28,573 nucleotides of DNA. Source: Pigmentiphaga sp. GTDB lineage: Bacteria; Pseudomonadota; Gammaproteobacteria; Burkholderiales; Burkholderiaceae_B. This document shows, in pieces, positions 16,090 to 22,518 of the stretch (positions are counted from its first letter, which is position 1; each line of letters starts with the position of its first letter). The position numbers and the translations under genes are program-made. The notes under the pieces are model-generated. The model made no database searches, was not told the DNA's origin, and was given only the letters and a program-made list of their open reading frames with translations. Location of the stretch: positions 1-28,573 of the forward strand of contig JALOAI010000040.1 in NCBI GenBank assembly GCA_023228945.1. Reading direction: 5' to 3'.

Positions 16090-16109
16090 GGCGGGGCCTC
16101 GGCTCCGCC
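16090..16109 (+). terminator. Probable terminator hairpin
   Basis: GGGCGGGGCC and GGCTCCGCCC pair over nearly their full length (one G-U) around a CTCG-type tight loop, nine bases after the stop at 16081. There is no strong T-run behind it, only a mixed ATCTCCGTGTT, so termination strength is uncertain. Confidence 0.5.
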
Positions 16110-16138
16110 CATCTCCGTGTTAAAAAGTCCATTAACGA

Positions 16139-16163
16139 TAAATAGGAATCCTATCTAAATAGG
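16139..16163 (+). promoter_or_regulatory. Operator-like repeat at the start of the MarR gene
   Basis: A 13-base palindrome, ATAGGA (16142-16147), A, TCCTAT (16149-16154), overlaps a direct repeat of TAAATAGG (16139-16146 and 16156-16163) and ends two bases before ATG 16166. MarR proteins bind palindromes of this size and usually control their own gene, so this is a likely autoregulatory site. The AGGG is too close to the ATG for a normal binding site; the message may be leaderless. Confidence 0.6.
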
Positions 16164-16165
16164 GC

Positions 16166-16828
16166 ATGGGAACTCCTTTCGCTGCACCGCCGGTCCATGC
16201 ACGCATTGTCGAAGCCCTTGAACGGATCGCCACGGCATTGCGGGCGGACGATTGGGTGCGTGCTCGCAGCGCCGGCGTGAACCCGACGCAATTGGCGATC
16301 CTTCGCCTGCTGGACGGCCGCGGTCCCGGATGGACGGTCAAGGAACTGTCCTTGCAGCTCGGCGTATCGCAGCCGACCGCTACCGATTCCATCCTCGCGC
16401 TGGAGCGCAAGGCGCTGATCGAAAAGCGCACCGATCCCGTCGATGGCCGCGCCGTCCGCATCGTCATCACCGGTGCGGGCCGGGCTGTGGTCCGGGCCGG
16501 CGGGGAAGCCGCCGGCGCGGTGGATCGGGCCACGGCCGCCCTTGATGATGACGACCAGGAGCAACTGCTCGTGCAGCTCGTGTCCGTCATCCGCCAGCTT
16601 CAGGAGCAGGGCGCCATTCCCATCCAGCGCATGTGCGTGAGCTGCCCGTATTTCCGGCCCTATGCGCATGCTGATGCGGCGAAGCCGCATCATTGCAATT
16701 TCGTCGACGCGGCCTTCGGCCAACAGGATCTTCGGATCGACTGCCGCGACCACGAAACCGCCGATCCTTCCGTCCGGGCTGCCACCTGGGGCGAGTTTCA
16801 CAAGGATCACCACCCTCCAGGCGGTTGA
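16166..16828 (+). CDS. MarR-family regulator with C-terminal four-cysteine domain
   Basis: A 220-aa protein. Residues about 35-110 are a MarR winged helix: P-T-Q-L-A-I-L-R-L-L, then W-T-V-K-E-L-S-L-Q-L-G-V-S-Q-P-T-A-T-D-S as recognition helix, and the wing D-P-V-D-G-R-A-V-R-I-V. Unlike classical MarR proteins (about 140-150 aa) it has a C-terminal extension with C157-x2-C160, C177 and C193 plus H175, H176 and H196, a set that could bind iron-sulfur, zinc or sense oxidation. I believe related proteins with the same tail exist in alphaproteobacteria. A palindrome sits at its start. It is followed after 16 bases by the broken periplasmic gene and by the MOSC gene, which are its likely targets. 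Confidence 0.85.
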   Translation: MGTPFAAPPVHARIVEALERIATALRADDWVRARSAGVNPTQLAILRLLDGRGPGWTVKELSLQLGVSQPTATDSILALERKALIEKRTDPVDGRAVRIVITGAGRAVVRAGGEAAGAVDRATAALDDDDQEQLLVQLVSVIRQLQEQGAIPIQRMCVSCPYFRPYAHADAAKPHHCNFVDAAFGQQDLRIDCRDHETADPSVRAATWGEFHKDHHPPGG

Positions 16829-16844
16829 AGAAGGAGACGAACAC

Positions 16845-17291
16845 ATGCACCGAACAACTTTGACGGCAGCGGCGCTGCTCTGCGTGATGTCGGCCGCGCC
16901 GGGCCATGCCCATGACAATGCGGTGACGAGCCAGCCATCCGACGCCGTTCCGGCCTCGTTCGACATCATTGAAACCAATATCGTCACCCATGGCGACAAT
17001 GCCGTCTTCACCACGCGGGTGCGTGGCGAAGCGGGCGTCGACAAGCCCGACGCCACCGGCAGGTTCGAAGGTTCGGGGGTCTATGCCTATGTCTGGCCGA
17101 CCAGCCTCGACAGCGGCGACATCGGGTTCGAAGCCGGTCAGGGGATCGTGGCGCTCGCCGTCACCTTCCATCCCGATTTCGACGATGCCGCCTATGGTGG
17201 AGAAAACCGCCATGTCTGGCATCCCCACTGGCCCCCATCCCGGTCACCATGCGGCGCTACGGGTTTCGCGGCACCCCATCCTCGGTGCTGA
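16845..17291 (+). pseudogene. Secreted protein, C-terminus replaced by out-of-frame sequence
   Basis: ATG 16845 follows AAGAAGGAG at good distance. Residues 1-22 are a signal peptide ending G-H-A, so the product goes to the periplasm. Residues 23-128 look like a real domain (S-G-V-Y-A-Y-V-W-P-T-S-L-D near 80-92, F-H-P-D-F-D-D-A, then H-V-W-H-P-H-W). After H-P-H-W the reading becomes proline/serine-rich and stops 20 codons later, and another frame takes over with a different gene tail. The intact protein was therefore probably longer. It is likely non-functional or altered. The family is not recognised by name. It lies in one operon with the MarR and MOSC genes. Confidence 0.6.
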
Positions 17292-17395
17292 TCGGGCGCG
17301 AGGGAGCGATGCTGCACGAGACATTCGGCGTCGAGGAAGATCTCGTTGTGGGCGCCCGGATCGCCATGGCGCTGGCGAGCACAGGGACTTCGTGA
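17237..17395 (+). pseudogene. C-terminal fragment of a thioredoxin/redoxin-like protein
   Basis: In the frame of ATG 17249 the translation reads V-T-M-R-R-Y-G-F-R-G-T-P-S-S-V-L-I-G-R-E-G and continues to L-H-E-T-F-G-V before stopping at 17395. This is the cis-proline (G-T-P) strand and following beta-hairpin typical of thioredoxin-fold proteins, with the catalytic N-terminal half missing. Its stop overlaps the MOSC start (TGATG), so the intact redoxin was once translationally coupled to MOSC. The junction with the secreted-protein gene lies at about 17225-17245. Confidence 0.6.
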
Positions 17396-18093
17396 TGACC
17401 GTCATTCCATTGCAGGCCCTGCTCGTCGGTGATGTCCGCCCCCTCGGACCGCGCGGCGTTCCGAGCGGGATCGCCAAGTCGCCGGTCGATCGACCGCTGA
17501 TCCTCGGCGCGCAGGGCCTTGCCGGTGACGCGCAAGGCGACACCCGGCATCACGGCGGCGCTGAAAAAGCCCTCCACCACTATGCGCTCGATCATTATCC
17601 CGCATGGCTTGCGGAAATCGGTCAGCGCGATGTGCTCGGCGCCGCCGGCGCCTTTGGCGAAAACCTCGCCACTTCGGGACTGGTGGAGAGCGACGTGGCG
17701 GTCGGCGACGTCTTCGCCATCGGCAGTGCCGTCATCGAGGTGAGCCAGGGCCGTCAGCCCTGCTGGAAGCTCAATGAGCGCTTCGCGCAACCAGATATGG
17801 CGCGGCGCGTACAGGCCAGTGGTCGCACTGGCTGGTATTATCGGGTGCTGGAGCCGGGTGAAATTGCGCCCGACAGTCGGCTTGAACGCATTCACCGTTC
17901 CGCACCGACCTGGACGATCAGCCGCATATGGCGGGTGTTTTATGTCGACACGCTCAATCGCTGCGAACTCGAGGCGCTTGCGGAGCTGCCACAGCTGGCC
18001 GAGGGCTGGACACGCCATGCGCGGCGCCGACTGGAAACCGGACGGGTTGAAGACTGGACATCGAGGCTGGCCGGCGACACGCGCGCCGACTGA
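17395..18093 (+). CDS. MOSC-domain protein (YiiM-like)
   Basis: A 232-aa MOSC-domain protein starting at ATG 17395, overlapping the preceding stop. Features seen: H-H-G-G-A-E-K-A-L-H-H-Y (about 53-64), G-A-F-G-E-N-L-A-T-S-G-L, and S-Q-G-R-Q-P-C-W-K-L, where the cysteine is the conserved one that holds the molybdenum cofactor sulfur in this family. After the MOSC domain a helical C-terminal part follows, as in E. coli YiiM, which detoxifies N-hydroxylated base analogues. It is cytosolic. An upstream in-frame ATG (16969) lies inside the secreted-protein gene and is rejected. It appears intact although its neighbour is broken. Confidence 0.82.
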   Translation: MTVIPLQALLVGDVRPLGPRGVPSGIAKSPVDRPLILGAQGLAGDAQGDTRHHGGAEKALHHYALDHYPAWLAEIGQRDVLGAAGAFGENLATSGLVESDVAVGDVFAIGSAVIEVSQGRQPCWKLNERFAQPDMARRVQASGRTGWYYRVLEPGEIAPDSRLERIHRSAPTWTISRIWRVFYVDTLNRCELEALAELPQLAEGWTRHARRRLETGRVEDWTSRLAGDTRAD

Positions 18094-18381
18094 TGTCGAC
18101 CGGGAGATAATGACGGGCAGAGGTCGCTTCCGAACTCAATCTTTGCCCGCGCGCCGTGGTCTCTAATCCCCGCATCGTCATTCTCCTGCCTTTGGGCTGG
18201 CGGTCGGCACAGAGGCGGCCACCGGAAGCCGGCAAATCCGCTCTCTCTTGATGGCGTCCTGACCCGGTCCCGGATCTTCCACGATCAACCCGCAAGGGGT
18301 CCGCTACGCAAAGCGTGCGGCCGCTCTGGCTTCGCCTGACGCGGTGATCGCGCCCGGGGCCGGGCCTTTCGAGGAGCCATC

Positions 18382-18401
18382 GAGCGGGAATTGGCCCGCT
18401 C
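18382..18401 (+). promoter_or_regulatory. Leader hairpin of the 61-aa gene
   Basis: GAGCGGG (18382-18388) and CCCGCTC (18395-18401) form a perfect seven-pair stem with a six-base loop, 18 bases before ATG 18420, with GGAG (18409-18412) between. The upstream part of the gap (18094-18381) holds no gene. Confidence 0.5.
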
Positions 18402-18419
18402 CCAAGATGGAGCCCTCAA

Positions 18420-18605
18420 ATGTCGCACAACCTCGAACTCGCCCAAAAGCACGCCTGGAACCTCGCCCGCACCCTCATGACCACCGTGATCCTCTTCCGG
18501 TCCGACAACGAGTACGGCGTCCTGCCCGCCGATGAGCTCGAGGACGCCGAAGTCGAGGCCCTCTACGAGTACGATCCTCACACGGGTAGCCGCTCGGTTC
18601 ATTGA
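18420..18605 (+). CDS. 61-aa conserved hypothetical protein
   Basis: A small protein starting at ATG 18420 with GGAG seven bases before the start. Residues 1-30 are a helix with an amphipathic pattern (L-A-Q-K-H-A-W-N-L-A-R-T-L-M), followed by V-I-L-F-R-S-D-N-E-Y-G-V and an acidic second half (L-E-D-A-E-V-E-A-L-Y-E-Y-D). G/C-ending codons and the clear binding site support it as real. The last seven codons and the stop are written within a perfect palindrome. It sits between a hairpin leader and the ArdC leader. Function unknown; the context suggests a backbone gene linked with antirestriction. Confidence 0.65.
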   Translation: MSHNLELAQKHAWNLARTLMTTVILFRSDNEYGVLPADELEDAEVEALYEYDPHTGSRSVH

Positions 18606-18622
18606 ACCGAGCGGCTACCCGT
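18582..18622. repeat. 41-nt perfect palindrome over the stop codon of the 61-aa gene
   Basis: Two exact 20-base arms (18582-18601 and 18603-18622) around a single T at 18602. In RNA it would form a very long uninterrupted stem containing the stop codon (18603-18605). It is followed by a conventional terminator at 18634-18657. It might be a terminator part, an RNase III target or a protein-binding DNA site. Confidence 0.85.
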
Positions 18623-18633
18623 CATCGCAACAG

Positions 18634-18657
18634 GGCGGCGCAACGCGCCGCCTTTCT
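18634..18657 (+). terminator. Rho-independent terminator after the 61-aa gene
   Basis: GGCGGCG (18634-18640) and CGCCGCC (18646-18652) form a perfect seven-pair stem with a five-base loop CAACG, followed by a T-rich tract TTTCTTCTT. It separates the 61-aa gene from the long ArdC leader. Confidence 0.75.
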
Positions 18658-18764
18658 TCTTCCTGTCGCCCGAATGCAGCCCCGTCCGGTCGCGATCCTG
18701 GCGGAGCCGGACAGGCTGCGCAACGGCTGCGCCGTCCGCCGCTTCGCTCCGGCCCTAAGGACCA

Positions 18765-18878
18765 CCCCATTGCGCAAGCGCAACGGGGACCCCGGTGGGT
18801 GCGCCGCCTGCCGTGCTGCCCCGCCCTTTTCGGACCTCGTGACGGGGCCGCGATCGGCGCGGCCTCCAAGGATGGAGG
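18765..18878 (+). promoter_or_regulatory. Structured leader of the ArdC gene
   Basis: CCCCATTGCG/CGCAACGGGG (18765-18788, loop CAAG, one A/C mismatch) is followed by GGCCGCG (18846-18852) with CGCGGCC (18858-18864), loop ATCGG, extendable by two pairs. The GGAGG binding site is at 18874-18878. The last stem is almost identical to the one before the DUF736 gene. Confidence 0.55.
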
Positions 18879-18881
18879 TTC

Positions 18882-19817
18882 ATGAAAATGAGCAGGAAAG
18901 AAAAGAGCGCAGCCCGGGTCGATATCTATGCGCGGATCACGGAGCGGATCGTCGCGCAGCTCGAAGAAGGTGTTCGCCCATGGGTGCAGCCCTGGCGCGC
19001 CGGCAATGCAGCCGGGCGCATCACGCGGCCGCTGCGCCACAATGGCGAGCCTTATTCCGGCATGAACGTGCTTCTGCTGTGGTCCGAGGCCATGGCGCGC
19101 GGCTACGCTACGCCGATCTGGATGACGTTCAAGCAGGCAAGCGAGCTGGGCGCGCATGTCCGCAGGGGCGAAACGAGTAGCACCGTCATCTATGCCAGCC
19201 GGTTCACCAAGACCGAAACCGATGCCAGGGGCGATGAGGTCGAGCGCGATATTCCGTTCCTGCGGGCATATGGCGTCTTCAATGTCGAACAGATCGACGG
19301 CCTGCCTGAGCACTACTACCATAAGCCTGCCCCGGTCATCGACCCGGTCGAAAGGATCGAGAGTGCCGACCGCTTCTTCGCCAATACCGGGGCGACGATC
19401 AGGCATGGTGGCTCGCGGGCGTTCTACGCCCCGTCCAGCGACCACATCCAGATGCCGCCGTTCGAGACGTTCCGGGATGCGGCTTCGTATGTCGCTGTTC
19501 TCAGCCACGAGCATATCCACTGGACAGCCAAGGCTGATCGCGTCGGGCGCGATCTCACCCGCTACGCCAAGGATAGAACCGAACGCGCGCGCGAGGAACT
19601 CGTCGCTGAGATCGGTTCGGCACTGCTCTGTGCGGATCTCGGCATCGTGCCCGAGCTCGAGCCGCGGCCCGACCACGCGGCCTATGTCGGCAGTTGGCTA
19701 ACCGTGCTGGGCGATGACAGGCGCGCCATCTTCCAGGCCCCCGCCCATGCCCAGCGGGCCGTCAATTTCCTCCACGCGTTGCAGCCGGCCGCGTCCGACG
19801 AGCGCGAGGCGGCCTGA
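18882..19817 (+). CDS. ardC: ArdC-family antirestriction protein
   Basis: A 311-aa protein (309 if the second ATG at 18888 is used, which lies at a better distance from GGAGG). Residues about 10-135 are the ArdC N-terminal ssDNA-binding domain: D-I-Y-A-R-I-T-E-R-I-V, W-V-Q-P-W, and Y-S-G-M-N. The C-terminal half is a zincin-like metallopeptidase with H209-E210-x2-H213 (S-H-E-H-I-H-W) and a downstream E-E-L-V-A-E243-I-G-S-A as probable third zinc ligand. ArdC proteins enter recipients with conjugative DNA and protect it from restriction. All motifs are intact. The stop overlaps the start of the truncated PAPS-reductase-like gene (TGATG), so the two were coupled. Its own leader ends in a GC hairpin. 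Confidence 0.9.
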   Translation: MKMSRKEKSAARVDIYARITERIVAQLEEGVRPWVQPWRAGNAAGRITRPLRHNGEPYSGMNVLLLWSEAMARGYATPIWMTFKQASELGAHVRRGETSSTVIYASRFTKTETDARGDEVERDIPFLRAYGVFNVEQIDGLPEHYYHKPAPVIDPVERIESADRFFANTGATIRHGGSRAFYAPSSDHIQMPPFETFRDAASYVAVLSHEHIHWTAKADRVGRDLTRYAKDRTERAREELVAEIGSALLCADLGIVPELEPRPDHAAYVGSWLTVLGDDRRAIFQAPAHAQRAVNFLHALQPAASDEREAA

Positions 19818-20113
19818 TGTTCAACGCACCACATGTCGCGGGGGAGGGCATCGGCCCTTCCCCTATCCGGTTGCGCGCGCTTTCGCTTGGCGCTGGAGTG
19901 CAATCCACCACCATGGCATTGATGGCCGCACATGAAGAAATTGGGCCCATGCCCGATTGTGCGATCTTTGCCGACACCGGCTGGGAGCCGAAGGCCGTCT
20001 ACGATCACCTGGCCTGGCTGATGTCGCCCAATGTCCTGCCGTTTCCCGTTTATACCGTCTCGGCAGGCAGTATTCGTGACCAGCTCCTTGCGGCCGGCAA
20101 TGGAAACCGTTGA
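19817..20113 (+). pseudogene. Truncated PAPS-reductase-like (PP-loop) protein
   Basis: A 98-aa frame coupled to ardC by a TGATG overlap. It begins like the PP-loop family of PAPS reductase-like proteins on mobile elements: R-A-L-S-L-G-A-G-V-Q-S-T-T-M-A (nucleotide-binding S-x-G-x-x-S loop), D-C-A-I-F-A-D-T-G-W-E-P and V-Y-D-H-L-A-W-L. Family members are usually about three times longer. Here the frame ends soon after I-R-D-Q-L-L-A-A, and no other frame continues the homology, so the 3' two thirds are lost. An independent small protein is unlikely. Confidence 0.7.
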
Positions 20114-20590
20114 CCCCGAGGAACGTCGACATCGATCACGAGGTCATCGCGGATGAGCCTGAACGGCCTGGCCTTACTGCCGGCGCTGGGGAGCCAGCTC
20201 GCTTTTCCTTCTCGATCGGAGAACGTTGAACACTTGCGCAGGCTGGCCCGGTGAAGGCTGAATCGATCAGGCAGAAGCCGCCTCCAACTGGTGCGGTTCC
20301 GCCAATGGCCGGACAGCGCACAGCCGCCAGCCAAGTTGGGGTCGGGCGAACGGTCAAGGATGTCGTTGGTCGCCAATATCGAAGACGCTGGCTAAGATGA
20401 AGCGATCAGGCTGCTGGCTTTGATGCGGATTTCATCGGCGTGCCCAGGGCAGGCGTGCGGATACCATGACGGTGCGTCCTTTCCTCGAACGTGTGGCCGC
20501 CCCTTTCTGCGGCTCGATTGGGCATGTCTGACCTGAAACCGGCTTCGCCTCGATCGTTCTCCCGCAACGGCCGTTCACGACTTTCTTCCC
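20114..20590. other. Unassigned sequence after the truncated gene
   Basis: No convincing gene on either strand. A minus-strand open frame of 108 codons (20376-20050) and short ones nearby lack binding sites and recognisable motifs. The left part probably replaced the missing end of the PAPS-reductase-like gene. The right part merges into the leader of the DUF736 gene. Confidence 0.4.
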
Positions 20591-20591
20591 C

Positions 20592-20743
20592 TGGCGCTGC
20601 GCGCCATTCCTGGCGGTCCAAGAAAGCCGCTTCCGGCCGCCCTCCATTGCATTGCGGCCTCTTCGAGGTGCGGTCCGATCGTCTCCGGTCTTTCGACTGC
20701 CATCAAGGCCGCGAAGGGCGCGGCCCGAACAAAGCGAAAAGGA
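20592..20743 (+). promoter_or_regulatory. Structured leader of the DUF736 gene
   Basis: TGGCGC/GCGCCA (20592-20606, loop TGC) lies upstream. The terminal stem GGCCGCG (20707-20713) with CGCGGCC (20719-20725), loop AAGGG, ends 26 bases before ATG 20752, with AAAAGGA (20737-20743) between. The terminal stem arms are identical to those before ardC; only the loop differs. Confidence 0.55.
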
Positions 20744-20751
20744 ACACCACC

Positions 20752-21063
20752 ATGGCTACCATCGGCACCTTCACCAGCACCGCCAACGGCTTCACCGGCA
20801 CGATCAAGACCCTCAACCTCAACGTCAAGGCGCGCATCGAGCGGGTCGAGAACCCCTCCGACAAGGGCCCTCACTTCCGCCTCTACTCCGGCGCAGTGGA
20901 ACTGGGCGCAGCCTGGCAGAAGACCGCCAAAGAGAGCGAACGCGACTATCTCTCGGTCAAGCTGGACGATCCGAGCTTCCCGGCTCCCATCTACGCCACC
21001 CTGATCGAGGTGGACGGACAGGACGGCCTCCAGCTGATCTGGTCCCGGCCGAACCGGGACTAA
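20752..21063 (+). CDS. DUF736 family protein
   Basis: A 103-aa protein starting at ATG 20752; the longer open frame to 20491 reads through the leader. The sequence is characteristic of DUF736: M-A-T-I-G-T-F-T at the start, T-G-T-I-K-T-L-N-L near 17-25, G-P-H-F-R-L-Y, and L-G-A-A-W-Q-K-T, ending with V-K-L-D-D-P-S-F-P-A-P-I-Y-A-T-L. DUF736 proteins are small, beta-rich, of unknown function and are markers of alphaproteobacterial plasmids and conjugative elements. Length is normal and the gene looks intact. A strong hairpin follows. Confidence 0.9.
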   Translation: MATIGTFTSTANGFTGTIKTLNLNVKARIERVENPSDKGPHFRLYSGAVELGAAWQKTAKESERDYLSVKLDDPSFPAPIYATLIEVDGQDGLQLIWSRPNRD

Positions 21064-21079
21064 GGTTCCCGGCCCAGCT

Positions 21080-21106
21080 GGCCCCGCCACCAGGCGGGGC
21101 CATTTC
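21080..21106 (+). terminator. Terminator after the DUF736 gene
   Basis: GGCCCCGCC (21080-21088) and GGCGGGGCC (21093-21101) form a perfect nine-pair stem with loop ACCA, followed by ATTTCC. It lies 16 bases after the stop. The T-run is short but the stem is very stable. Confidence 0.75.
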
Positions 21107-21123
21107 CGCGGAAGGTACAGATA

Positions 21124-21152
21124 TTGCAGCAAAGACGGCAATGCTGTATATA
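21124..21152 (+). promoter_or_regulatory. Sigma-70-type promoter of the antitoxin gene
   Basis: TTGCAG (21124-21129) and TATATA (21147-21152) are 17 bases apart and lie 30 bases before the start at 21182. This is one of the few clean consensus-like promoters in the window. Confidence 0.65.
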
Positions 21153-21181
21153 ACGACTATCAAAGCAAGCTGGAGTTGCCG

Positions 21182-21451
21182 ATGTCCGGATCAAACAGCA
21201 CATTCACGACCAGCGACTTTTCCCGAAAGTCAGGCGACATCATCGCCGAGGCGCTGCGCCGCCCGGTGACGATCACCCAGCGCAACAAACCGCGCCTGGT
21301 GATCCTTAATATCGAAGATTACGAACGCATGCGCCGCCAGGCCGATACCAGAATGGTGGGCACGCTCGAAACCATGCCCGACGCGCTTCTTGATGAAATG
21401 GCCGAAGCCATCGAGGCCTATGCCGACGATAATGAGGGCGGCCGGTCTTGA
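21182..21451 (+). CDS. Phd/YefM-type antitoxin
   Basis: An 89-aa protein starting at ATG 21182 with GGAG (21172-21175); the TTG at 21176 is less likely. The N-terminal domain is that of Phd/YefM antitoxins: S-D-F-S-R-K-S-G-D-I-I-A-E-A-L-R-R-P-V-T-I followed by N-K-P-R-L-V-I-L and D-Y-E-R-M. The C-terminal 30 residues are acidic and would wrap the toxin. The stop overlaps the toxin start (TTGA), the usual coupling. Since the toxin is broken, this is an orphan antitoxin; it could still repress its promoter or neutralise a related toxin in trans. Confidence 0.85.
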   Translation: MSGSNSTFTTSDFSRKSGDIIAEALRRPVTITQRNKPRLVILNIEDYERMRRQADTRMVGTLETMPDALLDEMAEAIEAYADDNEGGRS

Positions 21452-21630
21452 GTTTCGAGGAAATCCAGGCCGCCAGCGTTGTCCGCTACCCCTATCGGTG
21501 GGTTCGCGAAGCCGGTCATGGCGAATTCCGGTGCGACGCTACGCAATATACGCCAGAACTTGGCCATTTCGTTGCCTGCTATGGCCGGACTGCTGGCGGG
21601 CGTGTTCAACGGCGATGTCCATATGGTTGA
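21448..21630 (+). pseudogene. Truncated toxin of the Phd/YefM pair (PemK/MazF-like by context)
   Basis: A TTG start at 21448 overlaps the antitoxin stop. The first 26 residues (M-S-F-E-E-I-Q-A through V-V-R-Y-P-Y-R-W-V-R-E-A-G-H-G-E) look like the beginning of an mRNA-cleaving toxin of the PemK/MazF type that follows Phd-like antitoxins in alphaproteobacteria. After G-E (about 21525) the residues lose any resemblance, and the other frame carries an unrelated gene tail. The toxin body, including the active site, is missing. Confidence 0.55.
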
Positions 21631-21754
21631 GGGTATGCTGATCCATCAGCTTGCAGTGCTGGTGGTGACCGCGAACGCCATTCGCTTTCTTAGCGTCCCG
21701 CGTGGTCCCGGCGGGTGCCAATTTGTGCCGGCAGCGGTGCCCGCGACCGCTTAG
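21518..21754 (+). pseudogene. C-terminal fragment of a heavy-metal P-type ATPase
   Basis: In the frame of ATG 21518 the translation reads T-L-R-N-I-R-Q-N-L-A-I-S-L-P-A-M-A-G-L-L, then M-L-I-H-Q-L-A-V-L-V-V-T-A-N-A-I-R-F-L. This is the pattern of the last two membrane helices of P1B ATPases (R-Q-N-L-x-hydrophobic ... h-x-N-A-x-R-L). Phosphorylation and hinge motifs are absent, so only the tail survives. It is fused out of frame to the truncated toxin, with the junction near 21526-21538. It is on the opposite strand from, and not identical to, the complete ATPase at 22519-24429. Confidence 0.6.
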
Positions 21755-21810
21755 GTGATTGTTCTTCATAGAAAATTCCGTTTCCGTACCCATGGCACGG
21801 GAGCGTTTTC

Positions 21811-22473
21811 ATGGGGGATGACATGACCGATAGCAATAATGCCAGACAGATCGGCGAGGTTCTGGATTTCTGGTTCCCTGAGGACCGCGCACTGGATATC
21901 GACCCTGACCGCCATGCCGAGCACTGGCGCTGGCGGATGCATGGCGGCGCGGACGGAACGATTGCGGCGCGCTTTGGCCCGCTGACCGAACGCGGCGCGG
22001 CGGGGGCGCTGAATCATTGGGCAGGGACGCCCGAGAGCCGGCTGGCGCTGATCGTGGTGCTGGACCAGTTCCCGCGCTCGCTGTGGCGGGGCAACCCGCG
22101 GGCCTGGGCGCAAGACCTGGCGGCATTGGCGCAGGCGCTGGAAGGGTTGGAAAACGGAGACTGGGACGCACTTGACCTGCCGTGGTTCCAGATCGCCTTC
22201 ACCCAGCCCCTGGGCCATGCAGAGGGGTCGGACCATCTGACCCGCATCGACCGGCTGATCGCCCTGCGCCGCGACATCGCCGCCCGCGCGCCCGCGCCGT
22301 TGCGGCCGCTCTATGCCTCGCTCGTCGATCAAGCGGAGCAGGTGCACCGCATCATCGCCAGCTTTGGCCGCCACCCGCACCGCAACGCCATTCTTGGCCG
22401 TAGATCGACGCCCGAGGAGGAAGCCTATCTGGAAAAGGGCGCGTTTCCGCATCTGCGCGTCTTTCGGGGGTGA
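21811..22473 (+). CDS. DUF924 family protein
   Basis: A 220-aa helical protein of the DUF924 (TPR-like) family: V-L-D-F-W-F-P near residue 18, W-A-G-T-P-E-S-R-L-A-L-I-V-V-L-D-Q-F-P-R-S-L-W-R-G around 70-94, and the C-terminal F-G-R-H-P-H-R-N-A-I-L-G-R. Such proteins are common in proteobacterial chromosomes and are of unknown function; I know of no mobile-element role. ATG 21811 has GGGAG upstream; the in-frame ATG at 21823 is an alternative. It is convergent with the metal ATPase, and no clear terminator lies between them. This gene may mark the edge of the mobile backbone. Confidence 0.87.
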   Translation: MGDDMTDSNNARQIGEVLDFWFPEDRALDIDPDRHAEHWRWRMHGGADGTIAARFGPLTERGAAGALNHWAGTPESRLALIVVLDQFPRSLWRGNPRAWAQDLAALAQALEGLENGDWDALDLPWFQIAFTQPLGHAEGSDHLTRIDRLIALRRDIAARAPAPLRPLYASLVDQAEQVHRIIASFGRHPHRNAILGRRSTPEEEAYLEKGAFPHLRVFRG

Positions 22474-22518
22474 GCGCATCCCCACGGTTCAGGTAGGCTG
22501 CGCGACACCCGCCAGCGC

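Noticed and set aside
18615..19676. 353-codon minus-strand frame opposite ardC
   Set aside because: The plus-strand frame has the full ArdC motif set; the minus frame has none.
20050..20376. 108-codon minus-strand frame after the truncated PAPS-reductase-like gene
   Set aside because: It overlaps that gene, lacks a binding site and shows no domain; possibly part of foreign sequence, but not supportable as a gene.
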